From assembly GCA_025350145.1 (NCBI GenBank), contig JANXYH010000087.1, positions 1-64,000 on the forward strand: a DNA stretch of 64,000 bases, read 5' to 3'. Below the pieces are notes generated by a model that did not search any database, was not told where the DNA came from, and worked only from the letters and a program-made list of their open reading frames with translations. The position numbers were made by a program, and so were the translations under genes. The DNA comes from Burkholderiales bacterium. GTDB lineage: Bacteria > Pseudomonadota > Gammaproteobacteria > Burkholderiales > Burkholderiaceae_C. Shown one piece after another: positions 21,913 through 29,953 of this stretch. How positions within the stretch are numbered: position 1 is the stretch's first letter; every line of letters begins with the position of its first letter.

Positions 21913-22542
21913 GTGAAGCCAGAGGCGATCGAGCCCTTCTTCGCCACCCTGGCGGCGGCCAACCCGCAGCCGGCCAGCGAGCTGGAATACACCAGCGTCT
22001 TCGAGTTGCTGGCGGCCGTGCTGCTGTCGGCACAGGCCACCGATGTCGGCGTCAACAAGGCCACGCGGCGGCTGTTTGCCCTGGCCAGCACGCCGCAAGC
22101 GATGCTGGCCCTGGGCGAGACAGGCATCGCCGAGCAAATCCGCAGCATCGGCCTGTACCGCAACAAGGCCAGGCACCTGGCCCAGACCTGCGCGATTCTG
22201 CTCGCACAGCATGGCGGCCAGGTGCCGCGCTCGCGCCAGGCGCTGCAGGCCTTGCCCGGGGTCGGCCGCAAGACCGCCAACGTGGTGCTCAATGTGGCCT
22301 TCGGCGAGCCGACGCAGGCGGTCGATACCCATGTCTTTCGGGTCAGCAACCGCAGCGGCCTGGCGCCGGGCAGGACACCGGCGGCGGTCGAGGCGCAGTT
22401 GGAGGCGCGCCTGCCACCGGCCTACCGCATCAACGCCCACCATTGGCTGATCCTGCATGGCCGCTATGTCTGCACCGCCCGGTCGCCGCGCTGCCAGGCC
22501 TGCCAGGTCAAGCCCTGGTGCGACACCGGCCGCCTGACGTGA
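21913..22542 (+). CDS. nth: Endonuclease III
   Basis: A 209-residue bifunctional DNA glycosylase/AP lyase for oxidised pyrimidines. The helix-hairpin-helix LPGVGRKTANVV carries catalytic K120; D138 follows in VDTHVFRV. The 4Fe-4S ligands C187, C194, C197 and C203 have E. coli numbering. It starts with GTG at 21913. Its stop overlaps the GTG start of the B12-binding gene. Confidence 0.96.
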   Translation: MKPEAIEPFFATLAAANPQPASELEYTSVFELLAAVLLSAQATDVGVNKATRRLFALASTPQAMLALGETGIAEQIRSIGLYRNKARHLAQTCAILLAQHGGQVPRSRQALQALPGVGRKTANVVLNVAFGEPTQAVDTHVFRVSNRSGLAPGRTPAAVEAQLEARLPPAYRINAHHWLILHGRYVCTARSPRCQACQVKPWCDTGRLT

Positions 22543-23429
22543 CCGGTAGGGCGGCGGCCCGGCTGGCCCGGCTGGCCCGGCTGTTGGCCCTGCTGCTGTC
22601 CACCTCGGCCTGCCTGGCCGCGCCGATCCACCTGCGCGACGACACTGGCGCCGAGGTGACCCTGGCCGGCCCGGCGCAACGCGTGGTGACGCTGGCGCCG
22701 CACCTGGCCGAACTGGTCTACGCCGCCGGCGCTGGCCAACGCCTGGTTGGGGTGATGCGCTACAGCGACTTCCCCGCTGCCGTGGCCCGGCTGCCGGTCA
22801 TCGGCGACGCCTTTGCCGTCAACCTGGAGGCAATTGCCGGGCTCAAGCCAGACTTGCTGCTGGTCTGGTCCAGCGGCCTGAACCCGCGCCAGCGGGATGC
22901 GCTGCGCGCCCTGGGCATCCCCGTCTTTGCCAGCGAGATCACGGGCGTGCCGGGCATCGCCGCCGCGCTCCGCCAGATCGGCAGGCTGCTGGGCACAACC
23001 GCCCAGGCCGAGGCTGCGGCGACTGCCACCCTGGCACGCTGGCAGGCGCTGCAGGCCAGCTATGCCGGTCGGCCCGCTGTGCGGGTGTTCTACCAGCTCT
23101 GGCACGAGCCGCTGATGACGGTCAGCCATGCGCACCTGATCGACCAGGCGATCCGCGCCTGTGGCGGTGTCAATGTCTTTGCCGACCAGCCAGTGTTGAC
23201 ACCCACCGTCGGCTGGGAGGCCGCCGTGCTGGCCAACCCGCAGTTGGTGGTCAGCGGCGCATCGCCCGACGAACCGGCGCGGCTGGCCGGCTGGCAGCGA
23301 TTCAGCCAGGTCGACGCGGTCCGGCGCGGCCATTTGGTGGCGCTGGACAGCGCGGCGATGGCGCGGATGTCGCCGCGTTTTGTCGATGCCGCCGCCCTGC
23401 TCTGCGCGGCCATTGACAGGGCGCGCTGA
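22539..23429 (+). CDS. btuF: BtuF-like periplasmic cobalamin-binding protein
   Basis: A 296-residue helical-backbone metal receptor (Peripla_BP_2). An Arg-rich N-terminus and hydrophobic signal segment end near SACLA; the mature protein begins APIHLRDDTGAEVTL, typical of BtuF/cobalamin receptors, with the motif RVVTLAPHLAELVYAAG. Start taken as GTG at 22539, overlapping nth (GTGA). Placed next to btuCD and btuB on the other strand, it is the likely receptor of the B12 importer. Its stop directly abuts the glpQ stop. Confidence 0.88.
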   Translation: MTGRAAARLARLARLLALLLSTSACLAAPIHLRDDTGAEVTLAGPAQRVVTLAPHLAELVYAAGAGQRLVGVMRYSDFPAAVARLPVIGDAFAVNLEAIAGLKPDLLLVWSSGLNPRQRDALRALGIPVFASEITGVPGIAAALRQIGRLLGTTAQAEAAATATLARWQALQASYAGRPAVRVFYQLWHEPLMTVSHAHLIDQAIRACGGVNVFADQPVLTPTVGWEAAVLANPQLVVSGASPDEPARLAGWQRFSQVDAVRRGHLVALDSAAMARMSPRFVDAAALLCAAIDRAR

Positions 23430-24407
23430 CTACTTTGGCAGGCCGGCCGGCAGCGCCATGCCGCGCTCGGCCATCAGCGTGCGCAGGCGATCAGGATAGT
23501 CGGTGATCAGGCCGTCCACGCCCCAGTCGAGCAACTGCGCCATCTGCACCATGGCATTGACCGTCCACGGGATCACGCGCAGGCCCAGCCCCTGGGCTTG
23601 GCGGACCTGTTCGGCGCTGAGCTGGGCAAAGGCCGGCGACCAGACCGTTCCCTGGGCCCTGCCGGCAGCCGCCAGCACCAGCCGCGGGACCGAGTCGCCA
23701 TGGTCCTTGAGCAGCAGGCCGGCCGTCCAACTGCCGTCCAGCAGGGTGTTGTACTCGGGGTACTGGGCCGTCAGGTAGACCCGCCGCAGGCCTGGCTCAA
23801 GCTGGCCGATGATCGCCAGCGTGCGCCAGTCAAAGCTCTGCACCATCACCCGCTCGACCATGCCGTGGCTGCGGATCACCTGCAACAGCCGCTCGACGAA
23901 CACGGCCGGCGCCGGGGTGGCCTCGGGCTCGTGGGGAAAGACCTTGGTCTCGATGTCGAACTCGATCTTGTCGGCCCCCAGGCGCTTGGCCAGCATGAAC
24001 ACCGAGTCCAGCGTCGGTATGACCTGGCCGTCGACCGGCTGCTGCTGGGCGAATGTCGCGGCGTAGCGCGTCGCCGGCTTGATCCGCCCGACATCGTGCA
24101 GTTGCACCTGGGCCAGGCTCAGGGTGTTGATCCTCGGGCCCTTGGCGCCTATCCAGGCACCGCTGCCGTCGCGGGCCAGTTCGGGGTTGAGGTAAGGGTC
24201 ATGCGAGACCACCGGCACGCCCTCGGCGGTGATCGCGATGTCCAGCTCCAGGGTGCTCACACCCATGCGGATCGCGTGCTCGAACGCCGCCAGGGTGTTT
24301 TCCGGCCGCAGGCCGCGGCCGCCACGGTGGGCCTGCAGGTCGAAGTCGGCCGCAGCCACCGGCCAAGCCAGGGCCAGCAGCAGCCAGGTCAGCATTCGCT
24401 TCGTCAT
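23430..24407 (-). CDS. glpQ: Periplasmic glycerophosphodiester phosphodiesterase
   Basis: A 325-residue GDPD-family enzyme that hydrolyses glycerophosphodiesters to glycerol-3-phosphate and an alcohol. The signal peptide ends at AAA (near residue 19). Catalytic motifs are AHRGGRGLRPENT and ELDIAITAEGVPVVSHDP, with the family His, Arg and Glu/Asp residues. Start at 24407 is preceded by AAGGAC; an upstream ATG at 24422 is less likely. It follows btuD by 86 bases on the same strand and could be co-transcribed, although it has no evident B12 role. Confidence 0.92.
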   Translation of the reverse strand: MTKRMLTWLLLALAWPVAAADFDLQAHRGGRGLRPENTLAAFEHAIRMGVSTLELDIAITAEGVPVVSHDPYLNPELARDGSGAWIGAKGPRINTLSLAQVQLHDVGRIKPATRYAATFAQQQPVDGQVIPTLDSVFMLAKRLGADKIEFDIETKVFPHEPEATPAPAVFVERLLQVIRSHGMVERVMVQSFDWRTLAIIGQLEPGLRRVYLTAQYPEYNTLLDGSWTAGLLLKDHGDSVPRLVLAAAGRAQGTVWSPAFAQLSAEQVRQAQGLGLRVIPWTVNAMVQMAQLLDWGVDGLITDYPDRLRTLMAERGMALPAGLPK

Positions 24408-24493
24408 GGTCGTCCTTGGCATGTCATGGCGGGTTCAGGCCGGCCCGTGCCGGCTCGGCCCGGGGGCAGCGCCGTCGGCGCCTTTGCGGCCCA

Positions 24494-25255
24494 TCACTGT
24501 GCCACCCAGACGCCACCGGCGTCGCGCCAGTCGCAGCCATAGACCTGGCGCAGCAAGGGCGCCTGGATGATCTCGGCGACCGGGCCGGCGACCCAGCCAC
24601 CGTCGCCTAGCAGCGCCAGCACATGGCTGGCACTGCGCAGGGTCCAGTTGATGTCGTGGGCGCTGGCGACCCAGGCGCGGTCGCCGCTGTCGCCCGGGCC
24701 TGTACCGGCCCGGGCGCAGGCAAAGTCACGCAACCAGTCGGCCAGCAGGCCCTGGTGGGCCGGATCCTGGAACGACACCGGCTCGTCCAGCAGCCACAGC
24801 GCCGCGCCCTGCGCTGCGGCCTGGGCCAGGGCGATGCGCTGGCGCTCGCCGCCCGAGAGCTGGGCCAGGCTGCGTTCGGCCAGGTGGCCGGCGTCCAGGC
24901 CGGCCAGCAGCGCCAGCACATCGACCAGCCCCGATCGGACCTGGCTCAGCGCCAGCAGTCGCCCGACGCTGAGCGCAAAGCGGTCGGCCGGGTGCTGCGG
25001 CGCGTAGGCGCGCAAAAAAGCGGCGTCGGCCGCCGACCAGTCGGCCTGGTCGCGGCCCTGCCAACGGATGCGGCCGCTGCGCTGCGGCACCGCCAGCCCG
25101 GCCAGGGCACGCAACAGGGTGCTCTTGCCGGCAGCGTTGCGGCCGATCAGGCACCAGCGTTGGCCGGGCAGCACCTGCCAGTCCAGCCCCTGCAGCAGGC
25201 AGCGCCCGGCGGCATGCAGGCCCAGGCCGTGGGTCTCGAGCAGGGCCGCCGCCAT
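24494..25255 (-). CDS. btuD: BtuD-like ABC ATPase of the cobalamin importer
   Basis: A 253-residue ABC ATPase with Walker A GRNAAGKST, signature LSGGERQR and Walker B LWLLDEP. The H-loop reads ASAHDINW. It follows btuC by four bases. The ATG at 25255 gives the proper domain start. Together with BtuC and BtuF it forms the inner-membrane B12 importer. Confidence 0.9.
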   Translation of the reverse strand: MAAALLETHGLGLHAAGRCLLQGLDWQVLPGQRWCLIGRNAAGKSTLLRALAGLAVPQRSGRIRWQGRDQADWSAADAAFLRAYAPQHPADRFALSVGRLLALSQVRSGLVDVLALLAGLDAGHLAERSLAQLSGGERQRIALAQAAAQGAALWLLDEPVSFQDPAHQGLLADWLRDFACARAGTGPGDSGDRAWVASAHDINWTLRSASHVLALLGDGGWVAGPVAEIIQAPLLRQVYGCDWRDAGGVWVAQ

Positions 25256-25259
25256 GGTC

Positions 25260-26192
25260 TCAGCGCTGCTCGCGCAGCAGCACGGCGATGAACAGCGGCG
25301 CGCCAAGCAAGGCCATCACCGCGCCGACCGGCAACTCCAGCGGCGCCACCACCAGCCGCGCCAGCAAGTCGGCACAGACGAGCAGGGCCGCCCCGCCAAT
25401 CGCCGACAGCCAGCCCAGATCCAGGCTGCGCTGCACCCCGCACAGGCGCAGTGCCTGCGGCACGACCAAGCCGACAAAGCCGATCGCGCCGGCGCTGGCC
25501 ACCGCCAACCCAGTGGCAGCGCAAGCCGCCAGCAGCAACAGCCAGCGCAGTCGCCGCACCGGCTCGCCCAGCAGCGCCGCGACCTCGCTGCCCAGCAGCA
25601 ACCGGTCGATGGCCCGGTGCTGCGCGCCCAAAAAGCCGGCAAAGAGCCCGGCGGCGGCGATGCAGACCGCGCCGCCACGCGCCCCGGACAGGTCGCCGAC
25701 CAGCCAAAAGACCGCACCGCGCAGCCGCTGGTCGGGCGTGATCGCCAGCAGCAGCGTGGCGACTGCGCCGCACAGCGCAGCCAGCATCGCCCCGATCAGC
25801 ACCAGCCGTGGCGAGGCATCGTCGGCCGAGGCCAGGGCCGAGCGCGCCAGACCCAGCAGCAGCAGCCCCGCGCCCAAAGCGCCCAGGGCCGCGCCAAGCC
25901 AGAGGGCGGCGCCGGTCATCAAGGCCAGGAGGCCGCCGACCGAAGCCCCGCCCGAGGTGCCCAGCACATAGGGGTCGGCCAACGGGTTGCGCAGCAGCAC
26001 CTGCAGCGCCAGCCCGGCCAGCGCCAGCAGCGCGCCGACGCCGGCCGCCGCCGCCACCCGCGGGGCGCGCAGGGCCAGGATCAGCGCCCAATCAAGCCCG
26101 GCAGCACCCAGGGCCAGGCTGGCGGCCAGCGCCAGGGCCAGCAGCGCGCACAAGGCCAGCGCCAATGTCCTGACGCGCGGGCTTGGGTCCAC
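25260..26192 (-). CDS. btuC: BtuC-like permease (FecCD family)
   Basis: A 310-residue membrane protein of the FecCD family with about nine to ten helices. Typical motifs are RAPRVAAAAGVGALLALAGLALQ, shortened here to its key RxPR...GxxLxxxG elements, and NPLADPYVLGTSGGAS. It starts with GTG at 26192, three bases after the btuB stop. Co-transcription with btuB under the B12 riboswitch is likely. Confidence 0.9.
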   Translation of the reverse strand: MDPSPRVRTLALALCALLALALAASLALGAAGLDWALILALRAPRVAAAAGVGALLALAGLALQVLLRNPLADPYVLGTSGGASVGGLLALMTGAALWLGAALGALGAGLLLLGLARSALASADDASPRLVLIGAMLAALCGAVATLLLAITPDQRLRGAVFWLVGDLSGARGGAVCIAAAGLFAGFLGAQHRAIDRLLLGSEVAALLGEPVRRLRWLLLLAACAATGLAVASAGAIGFVGLVVPQALRLCGVQRSLDLGWLSAIGGAALLVCADLLARLVVAPLELPVGAVMALLGAPLFIAVLLREQR

Positions 26193-26195
26193 GCC

Positions 26196-28082
26196 TCAGC
26201 GCCGCTCTGGGGTCCAGCGCAGACCGACGAACAGGCCGCGCGGCGGCGCGTTGTAGCCGGCGGCAGTCTGGTAGCGGCTGTCGCCGAGGTTCTCGATCCG
26301 GCCCAGGAACTGCAGCGACGGCCGCCAGTCCCACTGCGCGCTGAGGTCGGCCCGGAGGTAGGCCGGCAGGCTGACCGCGCCGCTGTCTTGCCGCTCGCCG
26401 GCCTGGCGCAGCGTCAGGCCAACCCGCGCGCCACCGCCCAGATCCTGCGATGCCGAGAGCGAGGCCATGCTGCGGCTGCGGCGCAGGCGGCGCTGGCCGG
26501 TGCTGGCGTCGACCGGGTCCTGCGCGGTCAGGCTGGCGCGCAGCTCGGTCGTGCTGCCGAGCTTGGCGTCCCAGGACAACTCCAGCCCACGGTTGCGGGT
26601 GCTGGCGATGTTTCCGAAGCGAAAGCTGCTGAGGTCGAAATCCAGCTCCTGTGCCACCCGGGTGCGAAACAGGGTGGCGCGCAGGCGTTGGCCGGCAGCC
26701 GTCCACTGCGCCCCGAGCTCGGCCGAACGGGCCCGCTCGGGCTTGAGCCCGGGGTTGCCGCTGAACGGGTCGTAGAGGTAGCCCAGCGGCGCGACGCTGA
26801 AGGCATTGCCCAGGCTCGCCGTCAGGCGCAGGCTGGGCACGACGCTGTAGGCCCAGCCGAGACTGGCGCTGTTCGGAGCGGACTGGCCGGCGACCACGTC
26901 ATGGCGCAAGTGCAGCGACAGCAGGTGCGCGCCCGACTGCCAGGTCAGGCCGCCAAACCCCGCCCAGAGATTGCGCGCGACCCTGAAGTCGGTGCCAAAG
27001 TTGTCGTCCGCCGCGATCGCCTGGCGTTGCCGGTCCAGGCCCAGGGTCAAACTCCAGGCGTTGCTCAGCTCGATCTGGTTGACCCAGTTGAGGCTGTCCA
27101 CCGTGGTCACATAGTGGCCACGGAATGGCGACGGCCCGACCACCGTGTACAGCGCATCGTCGGTCTGGCGCGACACGGTCAATTGGCTGAGCCAGGTGCC
27201 GCTGATCCGGTTGTCGGCGTGCAGGCTGCCCAGATCCTTGACCGTGCGGCTGCGGTGCACGTCCAGCGGGCTGGAAAACGAACTGCCATCGTCGTAGTCC
27301 AGCCGGCCATCGCTGTGGACCCAGCCCAGGTTGAGGATCTGTTCCGGGGCCAGCGTCTGGCGCAGCTTGAGCGAGGCGCTGGTGTTGGCGTAGCCGTCGC
27401 GGTCGGGGTTGGCATGTGAAAAAACCTTCGGATCCAGCGCCGACAGGCCGCTGTCGCGCACCGACGACACGCCTATCGTCAACGCCGTCGCGCCACCCAG
27501 GGCGACCGTACCCTGCGCCGAGCCATGGACCAGCCCGCGCGAACCGGCCTCCAGGCGCAGGCTGGCGTCGGCTGGCTTGGCACCGCCGCGGGTGAAGATC
27601 TGGATCACCCCGCCCACGGCACCTGCGCCGTACAGCGCCGAGACATTGCCGCGCACGATCTCGATGCGTTCGACCTGGTCGAGCATCAGGTGCTCAAGCC
27701 CGACTTGCCCGGTCGTGTCCTGGCGCGACAGCGGCACGCCGTCGACCAGTACCAGGGTCTGCAGGTTGCTGCCGCCGCGCATGAACAGGCTGGTGGCGGT
27801 GCCGCGCCCGCCGTTGCTGGCGAACTGCAGGCCGGCCTCGCCGGCCAGCAGGCTGAGCACATCGATGGCCTGCGAGGCGTCGATGTCGCTGCGCGTCAGC
27901 ACCGTGGTGTGCGGCAGCGCCTCGCTCAGCCGCTGGACACTGCGGGCGGCACTGATGACCACGGTGGCCGCTGGATCGGCGGCTGGGTCGGTGGCGGGAT
28001 CGGCGGCAAGGGCCGGCACGACAGCGGTCAACGCCGCGACCAGAAGGAATTTGGCGCGGCGCGCCGAGGGTGATTTGGACAT
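26196..28082 (-). CDS. btuB: BtuB-like TonB-dependent vitamin B12 receptor
   Basis: A 628-residue outer-membrane receptor. A signal peptide ends near residue 26 (PALAA); a TonB-box-like ATVVISA precedes the plug domain (about 50-155, with GVPLSR and RIEIVRGNVSALYGAGAVGGVI), and the barrel runs to the C-terminal GLFVGLRWTPERR. It imports cobalamin with TonB energy. The cobalamin riboswitch directly upstream supports the substrate. First gene of btuB-btuC-btuD(-glpQ). Confidence 0.93.
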   Translation of the reverse strand: MSKSPSARRAKFLLVAALTAVVPALAADPATDPAADPAATVVISAARSVQRLSEALPHTTVLTRSDIDASQAIDVLSLLAGEAGLQFASNGGRGTATSLFMRGGSNLQTLVLVDGVPLSRQDTTGQVGLEHLMLDQVERIEIVRGNVSALYGAGAVGGVIQIFTRGGAKPADASLRLEAGSRGLVHGSAQGTVALGGATALTIGVSSVRDSGLSALDPKVFSHANPDRDGYANTSASLKLRQTLAPEQILNLGWVHSDGRLDYDDGSSFSSPLDVHRSRTVKDLGSLHADNRISGTWLSQLTVSRQTDDALYTVVGPSPFRGHYVTTVDSLNWVNQIELSNAWSLTLGLDRQRQAIAADDNFGTDFRVARNLWAGFGGLTWQSGAHLLSLHLRHDVVAGQSAPNSASLGWAYSVVPSLRLTASLGNAFSVAPLGYLYDPFSGNPGLKPERARSAELGAQWTAAGQRLRATLFRTRVAQELDFDLSSFRFGNIASTRNRGLELSWDAKLGSTTELRASLTAQDPVDASTGQRRLRRSRSMASLSASQDLGGGARVGLTLRQAGERQDSGAVSLPAYLRADLSAQWDWRPSLQFLGRIENLGDSRYQTAAGYNAPPRGLFVGLRWTPERR

Positions 28083-28143
28083 GGGAGAAAAGCCAACAGA
28101 AGTCGCCCTGCCCGCGCTTCCCCGCGCAGGCCCTGGGCCTTTT

Positions 28144-28171
28144 GACCAAGCCGGCAGCTTGCCGTTTGGTC
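28144..28171 (-). promoter_or_regulatory. Hairpin in the btuB leader, probable expression platform
   Basis: GACCAA and TTGGTC close a stem that continues with CGGCA/TGCCG around a short loop, immediately after the riboswitch aptamer. No T run follows on the minus strand, so it is not a classical terminator; control of translation is more likely. Confidence 0.55.
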
Positions 28172-28173
28172 GC

Positions 28174-28402
28174 CGCGTTGGCCGGTATCCGGGCTGGCGG
28201 ATGGGCTCCCCCGTGGCCTTCCCAGCAGCAACTCGGCCGCCAGTGGCGTGTGACAGGGGCTGGGCCCGGCGATGCCGAACCCGATCCGCTTACCGTTGCG
28301 GGGGCAGCTCAGGTGAGGCAAGTTCGGCGCGCGACCCTGCCCTCCTGCTTCCCGTTTAACCCCAGCGGCTGGACTTCTCAGCGCGCCCAAGGCACCAACG
28401 CC
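28174..28402 (-). ncRNA. Cobalamin riboswitch upstream of btuB
   Basis: On the minus strand the conserved parts appear in order: a CGTTGGTGCC start, GGGAA (about 28343-28339), GCTGCCCCCGCAAC (about 28309-28296), GCCACTG (28247-28241), GGGAAGGC (28223-28216) and the B12-box AGCCCGGATACCGGCC (28195-28180). CGTTGG (28400-28395) and CCAACG (28181-28176) form the closing stem. Binding of adenosylcobalamin should repress btuB and the downstream genes. The rest of the 444-base gap (28403-28526) holds the divergent zapB-like leader, with nothing else recognised. Confidence 0.95.
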
Positions 28403-28526
28403 AAGGATGCTAACAGGGGCCCCGCGCCGCCACATTCGCTGGCCGGCCGCAGCAGGTGTGACACCTACAATCTCCGCCACCCCTGCGCTGCGCTGCCCCG
28501 GCCGGCAGCGCCACCCCCACGCGGCC

Positions 28527-28754
28527 ATGTCCACACTCGACGAACTCGCTGACCGGATTGAGCGACTGGTGCTGCGGCACGAGGAACTCAAGCGCACCTG
28601 CGTCCTGCTGGAGCAGCAGTTGGCCAGCGTCGGCAGCGAACGCGACAGCCTGCGCTCGCGTCTGGCCGCTGCGCGGTCACGGATCGACGCCCTGCTGGAG
28701 CGTCTGCCCAGCAGTGCCACTGAAAGCGCCAGCGCCAACCCGAGCCAGGCATGA
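28527..28754 (+). CDS. ZapB-like short coiled-coil protein
   Basis: A 75-residue protein that is almost entirely coiled coil (ELADRIERLVLRHEELKR onward), ending in a Ser/Ala-rich tail. Small coiled-coil genes of this kind sit directly before zapA in many betaproteobacteria and resemble ZapB, which stabilises the division ring. It overlaps zapA by four bases (ATGA), supporting a joint division role. Function is inferred from position and shape. Confidence 0.8.
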   Translation: MSTLDELADRIERLVLRHEELKRTCVLLEQQLASVGSERDSLRSRLAAARSRIDALLERLPSSATESASANPSQA

Positions 28755-29062
28755 AGCAGATCGAAGCCACCATCCTCGGCCAAAGCTATGTGCTGGCCTG
28801 CCCGCCCGGCAAGGACGCGCAGTTGCGCGAGGCCGTAGCAATAGTCGACCGCGAGATGAGCGCGATCCGCGATGCCGGCAAGGTCAAGGCGCGTGAGCGC
28901 ATGGCCGTGCTGGCGGCGCTGAATCTGGCCTACCAGAAGGCCGAGCCCAAACCAGCGGCCAGGGCCGATGGCGGCGCCGGCAGCCAGCCCGGCAGCGTCG
29001 ATCTGGACGCCCTGATCCAGCGCATCGACGAGGCCCTGGCGGCCGACGGCCAATTGCTCTGA
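28751..29062 (+). CDS. zapA: ZapA, FtsZ-ring stabiliser
   Basis: A 103-residue ZapA family protein: an N-terminal globular part with IEATILGQSYVLACPPG and a C-terminal helix. It bundles FtsZ filaments. The extra Ala/Gly-rich stretch at about residues 70-82 interrupts the coiled-coil helix. Downstream is a 7-bp hairpin with AAAG loop (29077-29094), without a T run. Confidence 0.92.
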   Translation: MKQIEATILGQSYVLACPPGKDAQLREAVAIVDREMSAIRDAGKVKARERMAVLAALNLAYQKAEPKPAARADGGAGSQPGSVDLDALIQRIDEALAADGQLL

Positions 29063-29196
29063 GGCGGCGATTGCGCGGCGCCGAAAGCGGCGCCCATTGC
29101 TGCACCACCATGGCCGCGAAATGGTGTGACCGATCTGACCAAAAAGCCCGCCTCAAGATCCGTCCAGGCGGCGCGATTGGTGCTTAGAATGGACCC

Positions 29197-29386
29197 GTCC
29201 GTCGCGCAGTGTGGGGCCTAAATTCCCTGAACCGATGCTCAATGAGCAGGGCTTGGAACATCGCTTGGCAGGTGTGATCGTCTCGCGTCAGATGAACCCG
29301 AAGCCAAGCTGACCTCGCCCACCTGGACCTGATCTACATGGGTTCAGGATCCGGGTTCCATGCAGCGCGGCGGACAACCTCTTTTT
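29197..29386 (+). ncRNA. ssrS: 6S RNA
   Basis: A non-coding region of about 190 bases in the conserved position after zapA. The ends pair perfectly over ten bases (29198-29207 with 29365-29374), as in 6S RNA, which forms a long hairpin mimicking an open promoter and binds sigma-70 RNA polymerase. A TAGAAT hexamer at 29185-29190 is a suitable -10 element, and a five-T run at 29382-29386 marks the likely end. Exact ends are estimates. It accounts for most of the 400-base gap 29063-29462. Confidence 0.78.
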
Positions 29387-29462
29387 GCTGGCGCAGCCCG
29401 GGTCGATGGGAAGTTACCCGCCCGGCGCTGCCCCACTCTCCCCCTCACCCAGCCCTGCCGCC

Positions 29463-29924
29463 ATGCCCCGCCATTGGCTGATGAAGAGCGAGCCCGGCGA
29501 GTGTTCGATCGACGACCTGGCCGCCGCCCCACAGTGCACCGTGCCCTGGGTGGGCGTGCGCAACTACCAGTCGCGCAACGCCATGCGCGATTTGATGGCA
29601 CTGGGCGACGATGTGCTGTTCTACCACTCGTCCTGCGCCGAGCCGGGCATTGCCGGACTGGCCTGCGTGGCCAGCCCCGCCTACCCTGACCCGACCCAAT
29701 TCGATCCCGCCAGCCACTACTTCGACGCCAAGGCCACGCCGCTGGCGCCGCGCTGGCTGCTTGTCGACGTGAGGCTGGTGCGCAAGACCCGCTTGCTGGG
29801 CCTGCACAGCATGCGCCAGACCGTCGCGTTGGCCGACATGGCCGTGCTCAGGCGCGGCAACCGGCTGTCGATCACGCCGGTCAGCGCGCTGCAATGGCAG
29901 GTGCTGGGCGGCCTCCTGGCCTGA
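29463..29924 (+). CDS. EVE domain protein
   Basis: A 153-residue PUA-like EVE domain (DUF55) protein, with N-terminal WLMKSEP and the motif GVRNYQSRNAMRDL that lines the modified-base pocket. EVE domains bind modified bases in DNA or RNA. It follows the 6S RNA by about 75 bases, a linkage seen in Burkholderiales. The ATG at 29463 matches the family start. Confidence 0.92.
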   Translation: MPRHWLMKSEPGECSIDDLAAAPQCTVPWVGVRNYQSRNAMRDLMALGDDVLFYHSSCAEPGIAGLACVASPAYPDPTQFDPASHYFDAKATPLAPRWLLVDVRLVRKTRLLGLHSMRQTVALADMAVLRRGNRLSITPVSALQWQVLGGLLA

Positions 29925-29953
29925 TCCAGCGGCGCTGCTGCGGCTGAGAAGGC

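Noticed and set aside
28144-28171. Rho-independent terminator for the cobalamin riboswitch
   Set aside because: The hairpin is good, but the bases after it on the minus strand are AAAAGG, not a T run, so it is reported only as a probable expression platform.
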